NCBI GenBank assembly: GCA_023630585.1
Contig: CM042552.1
Location: forward strand, 15,820,001-15,884,000
Length of the DNA stretch: 64,000 nt
Reading direction: 5' to 3'
Origin: Cranoglanis bouderius
Taxonomy: Eukaryota; Chordata; Actinopteri; Siluriformes; Cranoglanididae
How positions within the stretch are numbered: position 1 is the stretch's first letter; every line of letters starts with the position of its first letter. Shown piece after piece: positions 55,480 to 64,000 of this stretch. The notes under the pieces are model-generated. The model had not been told where the DNA came from. It made no database searches and worked only from the letters and a program-made list of their open reading frames with translations. A program made the position numbers and the translations under genes.

Positions 55480-56063
55480 CTATTCAGATTGTGGGTTCAC
55501 TTGCACTTTTAATAAAATGTAAATTCCTCCCCCGTACTTTTTCACTGGCCATGGCCAATTTGTGTATCTTTTGATTTAGATATGTGTACGTGTCTATAAC
55601 ACTGATCTATATATAGATCAGTGGTCTATAAGTCTTTACGTGACCTGATGTTGCCATGACAATTGGTCACTCACGTCACGTGTCACGCCCATGCTCACAC
55701 CCGCGCTGAGCGCTTAGAGGTCGCCATGAACTCGAAGCGGCAAAAAAACATTCACTCCTTTTTTATTAAGTCGAGCAGTGTAAGTTCTTTCGGCATGTGG
55801 TATTCGTGTTGCACAATGATGAATAATTTACTACATATTTCTTTGTAAATGCTGCCTATTTGAATTGATGAATAATTAGCCAAATTTGATTTTTTTATAT
55901 ATATACTTTTGTAACGTCTTTTATTTTTATTACAGATGTGTCATCTGAGTCCTTCTCATTAGAATAAGATGGTGAATTGTTAATGTTGAATTCAGATTTG
56001 CATGGATTACACATGTCTGGATCAGGCAGCGTTGCATGTTACAGGATGGTTTCTTTTACTATG
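55480..56063 (+). mobile_element. hAT element fragment, copy 2
   Basis: Inverted partial copy of 24141-24700. The first transposase exon reads MNSKRQKNIHSFFIKSSS from 55726, followed by GTAAGT. A short palindrome with TGATCTATATATAGATCA sits at 55602-55622. Both termini are missing. Confidence 0.75.
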
Positions 56064-56068
56064 TTGAT

Positions 56069-57157
56069 GTCAAGTTCAGTTAAATTTGATGGTGACAGCT
56101 TGTGGACTGCAGTCTTCAAGTCATTCAACAGATTTTCAAAGGGGTTTAAGTCTGGGCTCTGACTAGGCCATGCAAGGACATTCACCTTTTTCTCCTTCAA
56201 CCACTGTGTGGTCAGTTTTACTGTGTGCTTTGTGTCATTGTCATGCTTTGCTGTAGGAATGGTGTTATTTGGATGGTGAGCTGTATTGGATTTCTGGCAG
56301 ACATATCGTTTGGTGTTGAGGCCAAATAATTCAATTTTAGTCTCATCTGATCATAACACCTTTTTCCATGTGGCCTCAGAATGTTCAAGGTGCATTTTGG
56401 CAAAGCTCAGTCATGGGTGGCTTTTTTCTTGCAACCCTCCCATACAAGCCACATTTGTGGAGAATTTGTGATATTGTTGCCACATGTACACAATGACCAC
56501 TCTTTGTCATAAATTACTGCAACTGCTTCAGAGTTGCTGTAGGCCTCTTGGTAGCCTATCTGACCAATTTCCTCCTGGCTCTTTCATCCAGTATGGCGTG
56601 ATGTCCTGATCCAGGGAGAGTCTGTGTTGTACCAAATGCCTTCCACTTCTTAATAATAGACTTCACTGTGCTTCTAGGCATTGATAAAGCCTTTTAATCT
56701 TTGAATTTTTTGTATCCATCTCCTGACTTGTGCCTGTCCACAACTTTACCTGGAGATCTTTTGACAGTGCCTTGCCACCCATAGTTGATTGTTTGCTTCA
56801 GTTGCACTACCAAGGACTTAAAAAATGCTCCAGGAAAGCTATTTTCATGCTGAGCTAATCAAAATGACTACAGCTGATCACAGTTGAAAGTCAAATGGCT
56901 TTGTGTGCCATTGAGAAGGTGATTAGCTATACCTGATTGAGTTTACAAGTCATTGTTAGGAGGGGGTGATCCTTTTTCCAACTCAGTGATTCTGTTTTTT
57001 TATTTTTCGTATTTTTTTCTGACATGCTAGTGTTATATATTTTACTTGGATATTATAAGTTACACTGAGTAAATACAGCTGGGTAAAACAAAAACTGGGT
57101 CCGTCTTCATTTCGGGCTGAAAAGCAACAAGGGGGTGATTCTTTTCTATACCCACTG

Positions 57158-57161
<4 letters not shown>
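56069..57161 (-). mobile_element. Tc1-like transposon A2, left end truncated
   Basis: Matches element A from 750 on. Its right end, CCCACTGTATG, is at 57161. Both empty sites seen in A are intact here (near 56440 and 56600). The transposase is decayed: only fragments such as LNPFENLLNDLKTAVHK on the minus strand. Confidence 0.85.

Positions 57162-57247
<86 letters not shown>
57162..57247. repeat. (TA)n microsatellite between two Tc1 ends
   Basis: More than 40 TA units between the right end of A2 and the left end of K2. Apparent open frames here are artefacts. Confidence 0.95.
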
Positions 57248-57251
<4 letters not shown>

Positions 57252-58543
57252 CAGTGTGGGAAAAAAGTATTTGATCCCCTGCTGATTTTGTACATTTGCC
57301 CACTGACAAAGAAATGATCAGTCTATAATTTTAATGGTAGGTGTATTTTAACAGTGAGACACAGAATAACAACAAAAAAAATCCAGAAAAACGCATTTCA
57401 AAAAAGTTTGATTTGCATTTTAATGAGGGAAATAAGTATTTGATCCCCTATCAATCAGCAAGATTTCTGGCTCCCAGGTGTCTTTTACACAGGTAATGAG
57501 CTGAGATTAGGAGCACTCTCTTAAAGGGAGTGCTCCTAATCTCAGTTTGTTACCTATAAAAAGACGCCTGTCCACAGAAGTAATCAATGAATCAGATTCC
57601 AAACTCTCCACCATGGCCAAGACCAAAGAGCTGTCCAAGGATGTCAGGGACAAGAGTGTAGACCTACACAAGGCTGGAATGGGCTACAAGACCATCGCCA
57701 AACAGCTTGGTGAGAAGGTGATAACAGTTGGTGCGATTATTCGCAAATGTAAGAAACTGTCAGTCCCCCACGGTCTGAGGCTCCATGCAAGATCTCACCT
57801 CGTGAAGTTTCAATGATCATGAGAATGGTGAGAAATCAGCCCAGAACTACACGGGAGGATCTTGTTAATGATCCCAAGGCATCTGGGACCATAGTCACCA
57901 AGAAAACAATTGTTAACACACTACGCCGTGAAGGACTGAAATCCTGCAGCACCTGCAAGGTCCCCCTGCTCAAGAAAGCACATGTACATTCAGAGGAGAA
58001 CTGGGTGAAAGTGTTGTGGTCAGGTGTGGTCAGATCTCTTTGGCATCAACTCAACTGCCTATGAACCCAAGTCATAACACCATCCCCACCGTCAAACATG
58101 GAGGTGGGAACATTATGCTTTGGGGGTGTTTTTCTGCTAAGGGGACAGGACAATTGCACCGCATCAAAGGGACGATGGGGCCATGTACCGTCAAATCTTG
58201 GGTGAGAACCTCCTTCCCTCAGCCAGGGCATTGAAAATGACCTTAATGACTTGGAGAGGATCTGCAAAGAGGAGTGGGACAAAATCCCTCCTGAGATGTG
58301 TGCAAACCTGGTGGCCAACTATAAGAAACGTCTGACCTCTGTGATTGCCAACAAGGGTTTTGCCACCAAGTACTAAGTCGAAGGGGTCAAATACTTATTT
58401 CACTCATTAAAATGCAAATCAATATATAACTTTTTTGAAGTGCGTTTTTCTGGATTTTTTTTTGTTGTTATTATATCTCTCACTGTTAAAATACACCTAC
58501 CATTAAAATCATAGACTGATCGTTTCTTTTTTAGTGGGAAAAC

Positions 58544-58547
<4 letters not shown>
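57252..58547 (+). mobile_element. Tc1-like transposon K2
   Basis: Second K copy. The transposase starts at 57613 with MAKTKELSKDVRDKSVDLHK and a helix-turn-helix. 57813-58064 has ARTTREDLVNDPKASG-like sequence and EENWVKVLWSG where the family has Asp/Glu. [20 protein letters not shown] follows at about 58110. Deletions near 57985 and 58060 and frameshifts inactivate it. A hairpin lies at 57499-57545. Confidence 0.85.

Positions 58548-58622
<75 letters not shown>
58548..58622. repeat. (TA)n microsatellite
   Basis: About 37 TA units at the right end of K2. Confidence 0.95.
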
Positions 58623-58626
<4 letters not shown>

Positions 58627-58664
58627 CTAACAAAAGATATTTTTGTAAATATTTTATTATATCT

Positions 58665-60110
58665 TTTCATGGGACAACACTGAAGAAATGACACTTTGCT
58701 ACAATATAAAGTAGTGAGTGTACAGCTTGTATAACAGTGTAAATTTGCTGTCCCCTCAATATAACTCAACACAGCCATTAATGTCTAAACTGCTGGCAAC
58801 AAAAGTGAGTACACCCCTAAGTGAAAATGTCCAAATTGGCCCCAATTAGCCATTTTCCCTCCCCGGTGTCATGTGACTCATTAGTGTTACAAGGTCTCAG
58901 GTGTGAATGGGGAGCAGGTGTGTTACGCTTGGTGTCATCGCTCTCACACTCTCTCATACTTGTCACTGGAAGTTCAACATGGCACCTCATGGCAAAGAAC
59001 TCTCTGAGGATCTGAAAAAAAGAATTGTTGCTCTACATAAAGATGGCCTAGGCTATAAGAAGATTGCCAACACCCTGAAACTGAGCTGCAGCACGGTGGC
59101 CAAGACCATACAGTGGTTTAACAGGACAGGTTCCACTCAGAACAGGCCTCACCATGGTCAACCAAAGAAGTGAAGTGCACGTGCTCAGCATCATATCCAG
59201 AGGTTGGCTTTGCAGAATAGATGTATGAGTGCTGCCAGCATTGCTGCAGAGGTTGAAGGGATGGGGGATCAGCCTGTCAGTGCTCAGACCATACACCGCA
59301 CACTGCATCAAATTGGTCTGCATGGCTGTCATCCCAGAAGGAAGCCTCTTCTAAAGATGATGCACAAGAAAGCCCGCAAACAGTTTGCTGAAGACAAGCA
59401 GACTAAGGACATGGATTACTGGAACCATGTCCTGTGGTCTGATGTGGTCAAGCATGTGTGGCGGCAACCAGGTGAGGAGTACAAAGACAAGTGTGTCTTG
59501 CCTACAGTCAAGCATGGTAGTGGGAGTGTCATGGTCTGGGGCTGCATGAGTGCTGCCAGCACTGGGGAGCTAATGCCAACATGTACTGTGACATACTGAA
59601 GCAGAACATGATCTCCTCTCTTCGGAAACTGGGCCGCAGGGCAGTATTCCAACATGATAACGACCCCAAACACACCGCCAAGACGACCATTGCCTTGCTA
59701 AAGAAGCTGAGGGTAAAGGTGATGGACTGGCCAAGCATGTCTCCAGACCTAAACCCTATTGAGCATCTGTGGGGCATCCTCAAATGGAAGGTGGAGGAGC
59801 ACAAGGTCTCTAACATCCACCAGCTCTGTGATATCATCATGGAGGAGTGGAAGAGGACTCCAGTGACAACCTGTGAAGCTCTGATGAACTCTATGCCCAA
59901 CAGGTTTAAGGCAGTGCTGCAAAATAATGATGGCCACACAAAATATTGACACTTTGGGCCCAATTTGGACATTTTCACTTAGGGGTGTACTCACTTTTGT
60001 TGCCAGCGGTTTAGACATTAATGGCTGTGTGTTGAGTTATTTTGAGTGGACAGCAAATTTACACTGTTATACAAGCTGTATACTCACTACTTTACATTAT
60101 ATATGTATAT
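58665..60110 (+). mobile_element. Tc1-like transposon M, best preserved here
   Basis: Inverted ends of about 150 bases, including AAAAGTGAGTACACCCCTAA on the left and its complement near 59980. The body is 1.1 kb with a nearly whole transposase gene. Confidence 0.88.
58979..59949 (+). pseudogene. Tc1-like transposase, nearly intact but disabled
   Basis: Starts MAPHGKELSEDLKKRIVALH. Paired helix-turn-helix domains follow (GLGYKKIANTLKLSCSTVAK, then SAASIAAEVEG). HVLWSD marks the first Asp near 59435, where about ten codons seem deleted. VKHGSGSVMVWGCMSA comes next, then in a shifted frame VFQHDNDPKHTAKTT (second Asp, 59647 on) and MSPDLNPIEHLWGILK (Glu), ending GHTKY. The defects are a stop at 59171-59173, that deletion, and a frameshift near 59572. 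The activity is cut-and-paste transposition at TA sites. Confidence 0.88.
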
Positions 60111-60127
60111 ATGTTATATATGTATAT

Positions 60128-60228
<101 letters not shown>

Positions 60229-60230
60229 TA

Positions 60231-60370
60231 AATACAATTTGCAATATTTAAATGATACAGTGCCATATACAATATAACATGCAAGAACAGAATCATAAAT
60301 TGCATATTAAGCCAATTAAGAGCAAGAAGAGATAAAAACCCATCAATTACCCTTGACATTACAGAATGCA
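60231..60370 (+). repeat. hAT element fragment, copy 3
   Basis: Inverse of 23705-23870 (shared GAAGAGATAAAAACCC on one side and GGGTTTTATCTCTTC on the other). Internal piece without ends. Confidence 0.65.
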
Positions 60371-60582
60371 AAAATAGACTAAAAGGGCAGTCTTCCTTTT
60401 TTCTAATAAAAATGTAAGATAAGCCAATCAACTTTATCTGAAATGTTTGACAGTTGTGTAGGTGTTTTGAGCTCTCCACTTGAAAGATGTGCTGATGTGG
60501 CACCCAAACCGTGCCAGCAAAATGACCCCACAAAAGGGGTACTCATTAGCTTTGTCCACTTGTCAGGCATTTCCCCCTTGTG

Positions 60583-60749
60583 TTGATAAACCTGTGTTGT
60601 GTTTGCAATTGTTTGATATCCATGAGAGCAGAGTATTTTTGTTAATTATTTGAACAAAAGATCAAAAGGTTAAACAATAAAGACAATTTTTCATAGCCTT
60701 CTTTGCCTATATTTACCAAGGGCGCCAATATTAGTGGAGGGCACTGTAT
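60583..60749. repeat. Tc1 F-family right end only (F4)
   Basis: Ends GCCAATATTAGTGGAGGGCA then CTGTA, matching the right arms of F1 to F3; the rest is gone. Confidence 0.75.
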
Positions 60750-60757
60750 ATACGGTA

Positions 60758-60892
60758 TGTGAGGAATAACACATGACAGACCATGCTTTTATACAAAAAT
60801 AATGCACTCCAGGACGGGTGTGATGGAGCTCAAAGTGCATTATTTTTGTATAAAGCACAGTCTGGAGTGTCTTATTCCACTTATACCACAGT
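60758..60892. repeat. foldback MITE
   Basis: Arms TGCTTTTATACAAAAATAAT and ATTATTTTTGTATAAAGCAC face each other across about 30 bases, with outer GGAATAACAC and TGTCTTATTCC. Non-coding. Confidence 0.65.
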
Positions 60893-61091
60893 GATTTGCC
60901 AACAATTACAATGTTTAATTTAATTATTATACAAAACATCAGTTTATAGTTAGATTTAATGTTGTAGAACATCCAAGGGACCAGTTACTTACTGTTCTCC
61001 AGCTGGAAAAGTATGCATCTGAATTAGTATGCCTCTAAATAATGCTAACACTGCTCCCCTTGGGGGTTTGTTTGATGAACAGAGTGGTCTT

Positions 61092-61320
61092 ACACTGCAA
61101 AAAATGACATCTTAACAAGTGGAAATATCTTGAATATAGTCAAATATATCTAGTATTTCCTATTATAAGATTACAATCAACCAAATATAAGATTGTGAAA
61201 CCTATTTCAAGCCATTTGTAATCATTTTAAGCTTGAAATAATCTAGTTCTATTAGCAGATATTTTTACTCATTTTTAAGCATTTATTTCTAAAAAAGAAG
61301 CAAAATTATCTGCCAGTGGT
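61092..61320. repeat. palindromic MITE copy 3, partial
   Basis: Left end CACTGCAAAAAATGACATCT, then the TCTAGTATTTC block. It stops after AATTATCTGCCA. Confidence 0.7.
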
Positions 61321-61325
61321 AATGG

Positions 61326-61800
61326 TGTGGGGAATTTATTCTTGGCACACTTTGAGCCTGTTAATACCAATCAATTATCGCTTGAATGCCACAGCCTATT
61401 TGAATATTGTAGCTGACCACGTGCATCACTTCATGGCCACAATTTACCCATCTTATAATGGCTAATTTCAGCATGATAATGCACCATGTCACAAAGCAAA
61501 AGTTGTCTCAAACTGGTTTTATGAACATGACAATGAGTTCAGTGATCTTCAGTGGCCCTCCCAGTCACTGAATCCGAATCCTATAGAACATCATTAAGAT
61601 GTGGTAGAATGGGAGATTCGCAAGATGAATGTGCACCTAAAAATCTGCAGGAATTGCGTGGTACAATCATGTCAACATGGGCCAGAATCTCAAAGTAATT
61701 TTTCCAACATCTTGTGGAATCCATGCATGACGAATTGAGTCTGTTTTCTGAGCAAAGTTAGGCCCTACCCAGTATTAGTATGTTCCTAATAAAATGCTAA
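61326..61800 (+). pseudogene. Tc1-like transposase 3' half, another family
   Basis: Reads FQHDNAPCHKAKVVSNWF (second Asp) and LQWPSQSLNPNPIEH (Glu). Stops near 61461 and 61594 break it. No terminal repeats recognised. Confidence 0.7.
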
Positions 61801-61854
61801 AATTCAAGAAGAAGCCTTTATTTGTCACGGACATATTATAGCATAGTGAAATAC

Positions 61855-62131
61855 TTCCCAGCCGGCATTTCAACATTGAATCATCATTGATTCAACATGA
61901 CGGACCAAGGTTGAATCACTGTTGAATTTGGTTTCAATTTTGCAAATCGAATCAACGTTGATTTCGCACCGTTGTTTCAACATCATACTTTCAACACAGG
62001 TGAATTAAGGTTGTGCACAACAACGTTGAATTACTGTTGATTTTGTTTTTAACTGGAACTGTTATGGTGTGTGTGTGTGAGAGATTTCTTTATCTAAAGT
62101 AATTGTATATCTACTCATACTCAGCTACAAT

Positions 62132-62187
<56 letters not shown>

Positions 62188-62475
62188 CCAATAGGTGTAT
62201 TTTAAAATAATAATTTTAAATGCAACTTCCATGTTGTTGAAAACATTATGTTGATACAACGTACAGATTTCGGCAAAATTTCAACAATGATTTATAAGTA
62301 TTTTTTACCTTTCCGCAACCATTTAGCATCAATCGTTGTTTAAATGTTTAGCTGGGATATGCGAGGAAAACCCAGCCAGCACACGACCGACCTTCAGCGT
62401 TGAAGTATGGTTGAAATAATGTCAGTTGTCGTTTCAACGTTGAAGATCGGTCGTGTGCCGGCTGGGTTTTCTTCA
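61855..62475. mobile_element. MITE rich in CAACGTTGAA palindromes
   Basis: Left end near CCCAGCCGGCATTTCAACAT and right end near GTGCCGGCTGGG are inverted. Inside, the palindromic CAACGTTGAA theme recurs about ten times. A hairpin at 62372-62466 has arms CCAGCCAGCACACGACCGA and the complement TCGGTCGTGTGCCGGCTGG. An (ATT)n tract sits at 62132-62186. Non-coding. Confidence 0.65.
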
Positions 62476-62705
62476 CATATCCCAGCTAATTAGGGGTCAG
62501 AGTTGAGCAACTTACTTTAATTTTTCAGACAATAAGCTAGATAAATATTTGTTCACAAAATTCTGATGAATTTTGTCTGTGACCTTTCTCATAAAACCAA
62601 GTCAGAAGAGACTTCCCACGCACAATCAAGCCTGCAAGTGTGACACTTAAACCCTCATTTAGGCACCATTAAAATATAGGCTACTTATCTGATCAGTTGT
62701 GTGTG

Positions 62706-62706
62706 T

Positions 62707-62745
<39 letters not shown>
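62706..62745. repeat. (GA)n microsatellite
   Basis: About 19 GA units with one TA interruption. Confidence 0.9.
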
Positions 62746-62892
62746 GGTGTTTGAGAGAGGGGAGAGAAAACCTTCCTGGCTCTATATTTACTGTGTCAGG
62801 AATTGATAGAACATTGCTATTATCTTGTCAGAAGCCATATTAGGGAGGGAGACCAAGGAGATATTTTGAGAAAGAGCCACAAAGACTTAAAG

Positions 62893-64000
62893 AAGTCTTC
62901 TTTTCCTTTCGGCTGTTCCCTTCAGGGGTCGCCACAGCGAATCATCTGCCTCCATCTAGCCCTATCCCCTGCATCCTCTTCTCTCAGACCGACTACCTTC
63001 ATGTCCTCCTTCACTACATCCATAAATCTCCTCTTTGGTCTTCCTCTCGGCCTCCTGCCTGGCAGCTCTAATCTAAGCTCTAAATCTACAAAGACACAAT
63101 GCAGCTCTTTCTGACCCTCTCTGTACTTCTCCATCAACATTCTCAAAGCAAATATTGCATCTGTAGTGCTCTTTCTTGGCATGAAACCATACTGCTGCTC
63201 ACAAATGCTCACTTCTCCCCTTAGCCTTGCTTCCACTACTCTTTCCCACAACTTCATTGTATGGCTCATCAGCTTAATACCTCTGTAATTTCCAAAATTC
63301 TGCACATCTCCCTTGTTCTTAAAAATCGGCACCAAAACACTTCTCCTCCATTCCTCAGGCATCCTCTCACTCTCTAAGACCTCGTTGAACAACCTAGTTA
63401 AAAAACTCTACTGCCATCTCTCCTAGACACTTCCATACCTCCACTGGTATGTCATCAGGACCAACCGCCTTTCCTCTCTGCATCCTCTTCAAAGCTCTTC
63501 TAACTTCACCCTTGCTAATCCTTTCTACTTCCTGCTCAACAATACTTGCCTCTACTACTCTTCTCTCTCTGTCATTTTCCTCATTCATCAGTTCCTCAAA
63601 GTACTCCTTCCATCTTTCCCTCACCCTCCTGTCACCTGTCAACACATTTCCATCTCTATCTTTAATCACTCTAACCTGCTGCACATCCTTTCCATCTCTA
63701 TCCCTCTGCCTCGCCAACCGATACAAATCCCTCTCACCTTCCTTACTATCTAACCTTGCATACATGTCCTCATAAGCTTTCTGTTTGGCCTTTGCCACCT
63801 CTATCTTAACCTCATGTTGCATCTCCCTATATTCCTGTCTACTTTCCTCCGTCCTCTCACTGTCCCACTTCTTCCTAGCTAACCTCTTCCTCTGGATACT
63901 CTCCTGAACTTCCTCATTCCACCACCAAGTCTCCTTGTCTTCTTTCCTCCTTCCAGATGACACACCTAGCACCTTCCTACCTGTCTCCCTGATCACTTTG
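62893..64000 (-). mobile_element. RTE-type LINE 3, runs off the window
   Basis: The 3' end at 62893 has the same CTTTTCC/GCCGAAAG terminal motif as LINEs 1 and 2. Minus-strand frames: 63394-63996 (GRKVLGVSSGRRKEDKETWW to GKAVGPDDIPVEVW) and 62922-63392 (NYRGIKLMSHTMKLWERVV, FVDLE, then directly ELPGRRPRGRPKRR). About 0.85 kb of RT, including the FADD motif, is deleted between FVDLE and ELPG, and a frameshift lies near 63393. Cannot code for a polymerase. Confidence 0.88.

Noticed and set aside
57135..57317. Tyr/Ile repeat proteins at (TA)n tracts, also at 8732, 58509 and 60042
   Set aside because: Pure translation of TA microsatellites.
60985..61005. Candidate frmd7 exon 1 near a GTAAGT on the minus strand
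   Set aside because: The short AG-bounded piece has no start codon and no resemblance to the expected N-terminus.

Overview
The window is vertebrate nuclear DNA, almost certainly from a teleost fish. It is AT-rich, split into exons and introns, and crowded with Tc1/mariner elements, RTE-type LINEs, tRNA-derived SINEs and LTR remnants typical of bony fish. The exact order is inference; an otophysan such as a catfish would fit, but nothing here proves it.

The one host gene I can support is frmd7 (FERM domain containing 7), on the minus strand from about 53254 down to 20795. Eleven exons with GT/AG borders and compatible phases join into about 674 residues. They cover a FERM domain from inside its first lobe, the FERM-adjacent region, and a Ser/Pro-rich tail with an acidic C-terminus. 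Exon 1 (about 20 codons in the human gene) was not found and is probably beyond base 64000. The two largest introns (about 11 kb each) are built mostly of nested transposons.

The left flank (1-20.7 kb, downstream of frmd7) is a transposon graveyard. It holds a Tc1 copy split by a SINE and by a TG..CA element that itself carries an RTE LINE (414-5019). Next come an endogenous retrovirus pol fragment (5950-7380) and a LINE broken by a complete miniature LTR element with target duplication and polypurine tract (8604-9736). A Tc1 copy split by a solo LTR (11359-14213), more Tc1 pieces and another solo LTR near 18.4 kb follow.

Inside the gene, intron 8 holds a non-autonomous hAT element and a Sleeping Beauty-like Tc1. 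Intron 5 holds a three-deep nest, Tc1 > Tc1 > RTE LINE (28833-35133), a long-inverted-repeat Tc1, and a Tc1 split by an LTR-like element with a GC-rich tandem array. Intron 4 holds L1-type and jockey/CR1-like LINE fragments, several Tc1 copies and a palindromic MITE that ends within about ten bases of the exon 4 splice donor. Beyond exon 2 (53.3-64 kb) the sequence is again Tc1, hAT, MITE and microsatellite DNA, and the window ends inside a third RTE LINE on the minus strand.

The mobile-element genes are nearly all broken. The most open are the truncated RTE reading frame at 3139-4257 and the Tc1 transposase at 58979-59949. No bacterial genes, CRISPR arrays, rRNA or true tRNA genes were seen.
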